Of a stretch of DNA of 64,000 nucleotides, positions 61,891 to 64,000 are shown piece after piece; position 1 is the first letter of the stretch, and each line of letters begins with the position of its first letter. The notes below the pieces were generated by a model that did no database searches, was not told the DNA's origin, and saw only the letters and a list, made by a program, of their open reading frames with translations. The stretch comes from Streptomyces hygroscopicus (GTDB lineage: Bacteria; Actinomycetota; Actinomycetes; Streptomycetales; Streptomycetaceae): NCBI RefSeq assembly GCF_026168105.1, contig NZ_LBMW01000001.1:310001-374000 (forward strand), written 5' to 3'. A program made the translations under genes and the position numbers.

Positions 61891-63048
61891 TCACGGTCCT
61901 GCGGCTCGGGCCTCGGGCGTCTCGAGGAGCTCCAGCACGCGGGACAGCACGTCCACCCGCTGGAGCGTGCATCCCTGAGCAATCCGGCGTTCCCGGTCGG
62001 GACCGGCTGCAGTGAGCCGCTCCAGGGAGCCGAGCAGGCCCTCCTCGTCCGCGGCGAAGTCCGAGAGGCCCAGCTCGGCCATTCGCCGCACTCCTTCCGC
62101 GCCGTGCCCCGGCAGAGGGCGGTATCCCACCACGGGCAGTCCGGCGGCGAGGGCCTGTACGGCGGTCTGCCCGGCGGCGTTGTCGACCAGTGCACCCGCC
62201 GCGCGCATCAGGCCGGGCATGTCGGCGACCCAGCCGAGCGCGAAGACGCCCGGGACCCTGGACAGGCGTCTGTGGAGCCGCTCGTTGCGCCCGCACAGCA
62301 CGAGTGGCAGATAGCCGTGCGCGGACAGCAGCCCGGCGGTCGCAGCGAGGCGGGAGCCCGCTCCCCAGGCACCAGCGGAGAGGAGCACAGGGGGGCACCC
62401 AGGTGCGCGCCGGGTGAAGCACTCTGACCACTGCGCCGACCGGGGGGACGGGGCGAAGAACTCGGGTGCCACGACCGGACCGGTGGCTTCGGCCGGTGTG
62501 GCGATGTCCTGGCGCACCTCTCGCACGGCCTCGTCCGTGAGACAGAAGTATCTGTCGTTGCCCGGGTGCAGCCACTGACGGTGCACGGCGAAGTCGATCA
62601 GGAAGACCGCGCTCGGCACCTCCAGTCGCCCCAGAGACCTGAGGTGGCCGGTCAGCTGCGCGCCGAGGTGGAAGACGGGGAGCACGACGTCCGCGCCCGT
62701 GCGGTCCACCAGTTTCCCCAGGCGGTCGCCGGCGAGTCCGGCCAGCGGAACACCGCTCGGACGGCGACCCGCCCCTCGGCGCAGGAACGCGTCGTAGAGA
62801 GCGGCGTACGCCCACGGAAAATGCCGTACCGATGCCCGGTAACAGCGGCGCAGGCCGCCGCCCAGGCCGTACGGCAGCAGCCCGAGGACGTCCACGACGT
62901 GCGCGTCATGGCCGCGCTCCCCCGCACGGCGGACCAGCTCGGCGGCCACGGTGTCATGGCCGGAACCCATGCTGGCGCTGAGGATCAGGATCCGCCGGCG
63001 GCCCGCGGACCGTCCGGCGGGGCCGACAGAACCGACAGATTCAGCCAT
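61891..63048 (-). CDS. MGDG-synthase-like glycosyltransferase (GT28 type)
   Basis: ATG 63048; 385 aa. N-terminal half begins ILILSASMGSGHDTVAAEL, the acceptor-side motif of monogalactosyldiacylglycerol synthase/processive diacylglycerol glucosyltransferases. C-terminal half has GWVADMPGLMRAAGALVDNA and GQTAVQALAAGLPVVGYRPL, the nucleotide-sugar site (GT-B fold). It should glycosylate a lipid or similar acceptor at the membrane. Weak binding site only. Confidence 0.87.
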   Translation of the reverse strand: MAESVGSVGPAGRSAGRRRILILSASMGSGHDTVAAELVRRAGERGHDAHVVDVLGLLPYGLGGGLRRCYRASVRHFPWAYAALYDAFLRRGAGRRPSGVPLAGLAGDRLGKLVDRTGADVVLPVFHLGAQLTGHLRSLGRLEVPSAVFLIDFAVHRQWLHPGNDRYFCLTDEAVREVRQDIATPAEATGPVVAPEFFAPSPRSAQWSECFTRRAPGCPPVLLSAGAWGAGSRLAATAGLLSAHGYLPLVLCGRNERLHRRLSRVPGVFALGWVADMPGLMRAAGALVDNAAGQTAVQALAAGLPVVGYRPLPGHGAEGVRRMAELGLSDFAADEEGLLGSLERLTAAGPDRERRIAQGCTLQRVDVLSRVLELLETPEARAAGP

Positions 63049-63264
63049 GGCTCACAGGGGCGTTTCACGGGTCACGGACGGCCTGGACGCGATGACGGAA
63101 AGACGCGGATCGCCAGCCGTCCCCCGAGACGTCGCGACCGCTCGCGTCGCCTGCCGTCGAGACGCAGGGGAAAATGTACGCATTGGTACCGATTGTCCCC
63201 TGCCGCGCTTTCCAAAACGTCACCCGCCCGTCCGGTGCCCGCCGTCGCAGCCGAGGTCAGCCGA

Positions 63265-64000
63265 CATGTCTCATGCTCCCTCCCGTGCTGGATCCGCCTC
63301 CGTCCCTTCCTCTGACGCGCCGCCCACGGACTCCGACCCTCCCCCGGACGCGGCGTCCACGGACGCCAGTCCCTCGCTTCGCAGCACCGGGGACACGGCG
63401 GTTCACGGGGGTACGGCGCTCGTGACCGGCGCTTCCTCGGGCATCGGTGCCGCCGTCGCCCGTCGGCTGGCCGCCGAGGGCGACTGGCGCCTGGTGCTGA
63501 ACGGACGGGACGCGGCTCGACTGGCGCGTATCGCGGTCGAGGCCCCAGCCACCGTCTTCCCCGCGGATCTCACCCGTCCGGGTGCCGACCGGCAGCTGGC
63601 CGAGTTCGCCCTCGACCACCTCGGCCGGGTGGACCTGCTGGTGGCCTGCGCCGGCATCGGCTGGGCCGGTGACTTCAGTGCCATGCCCGCACATGCCATC
63701 GACGAGGTGATGGACGTCGATGTGCTCGCCACGATGCACCTCGTACGGCGTCTGCTCCCCCACATGGTCGAAGCCGGCGCCGGGCGTGTGGTGATCATCG
63801 GATCCTTCGCGGGCGCCGTCGGCGTGCGCGGCGAGGCCGTGTACTCCGCCGCCAAGGCGGCGCTCGCCACGTTCGCCGACGCCCTGCGCTACGAACTGCG
63901 CGGCACCGGCGTGGGTGTCACCCATGTCGTCCCCGGCGTGGTGGACACCCCGTTCTTCGAGCGTCGGGGCGTGCCCTACCGCCGGTCGAGGCCGAAGCCG
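63265..64000 (+). CDS. Short-chain dehydrogenase/reductase (cut by window end)
   Basis: ATG 63265 with GAGG about 8 bases upstream. The first 45 residues are Ser/Pro/Asp-rich and unlike the fold. Then TALVTGASSGIGAAVARRLA, ACAGIG, IIGSFAG and YSAAK give the cofactor site and Ser-Tyr-Lys active site. The frame is open to the last base, so the C-terminus is not visible. Divergent from the glycosyltransferase (216 bases). Confidence 0.88.

Overview
The window is high-GC actinobacterial DNA with strongly GC-biased third codon positions, GGAGG-type ribosome binding sites, GTG/TTG starts and typical Streptomyces families: streptogrisin-type protease, DasR-type chitinase promoter, gamma-butyrolactone AfsA/receptor pair, SpoIIE phosphatases, Tap/Tpg. 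I read it as a Streptomyces chromosome arm (or a large linear plasmid). The tap-tpg pair at 46.0-48.9 kb encodes the telomere-capping terminal protein system, which normally lies near a linear replicon end. Gene remnants, an IS and small secreted or hypothetical proteins fit an arm.

Layout. 1-2 kb: 3' end of a Nudix gene, an unknown 407-aa protein with a TTA codon, and a divergent Trypco1-like protein. 2.2-7 kb: secreted factors on the minus strand (S1 protease, S53 protease, C39-like protease, Pro/Gln-rich protein). 8-15.3 kb: a short operon of a YdiJ-like FAD/Fe-S dehydrogenase, a pyruvate-oxidase-like ThDP enzyme and a mandelate-racemase-type enolase, then a deleted amino-acid permease. 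15.5-28.3 kb: two polysaccharide deacetylases, an isochorismatase remnant, a DUF1330 protein, an esterase, methyltransferase debris, lipoproteins, a BNR-repeat secreted protein, a luciferase-like oxidoreductase, a chitinase with two DasR-like sites, and a TIGR03083-type protein. 28.6-30.2 kb: MscL-like channel and a squalene/phytoene synthase relative. 30.4-33.8 kb: apparent remains of an integrative element (XRE regulator, HTH fragment, frameshifted IS5-type transposase, first 47 codons of a serine integrase).

33.8-45.4 kb: ABM monooxygenase, DHA2-type exporter, SDR, GNAT, small zinc-ribbon protein, second MFS exporter, methyltransferase plus P450 operon, and a GAF-PAS-GAF-SpoIIE phosphatase. 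45.5-50.6 kb: DksA/TraR-type zinc finger, tpg, tap, STAS protein, membrane protein, small CxxC protein. 51-53.7 kb: gamma-butyrolactone receptor, divergent AfsA homologue and a HAD phosphatase. 53.9-64 kb: small membrane proteins, [2Fe-2S] protein, two more SpoIIE phosphatases (one with sensor and kinase-like domain), SUMF1-type protein, SPW-repeat protein, glycosyltransferase and the start of an SDR.

The most unusual pattern is short tandem repeats that sit on or beside stop codons. At least six unrelated genes between 46.6 and 61.9 kb end in or next to such an array, and a further case occurs at 6.4 kb. Repeat units also lie upstream of tap and around the SUMF1-type gene. No tRNA, rRNA, CRISPR array or recognised riboswitch was seen. 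All functional calls rest on reading motifs by eye; no database search was run.
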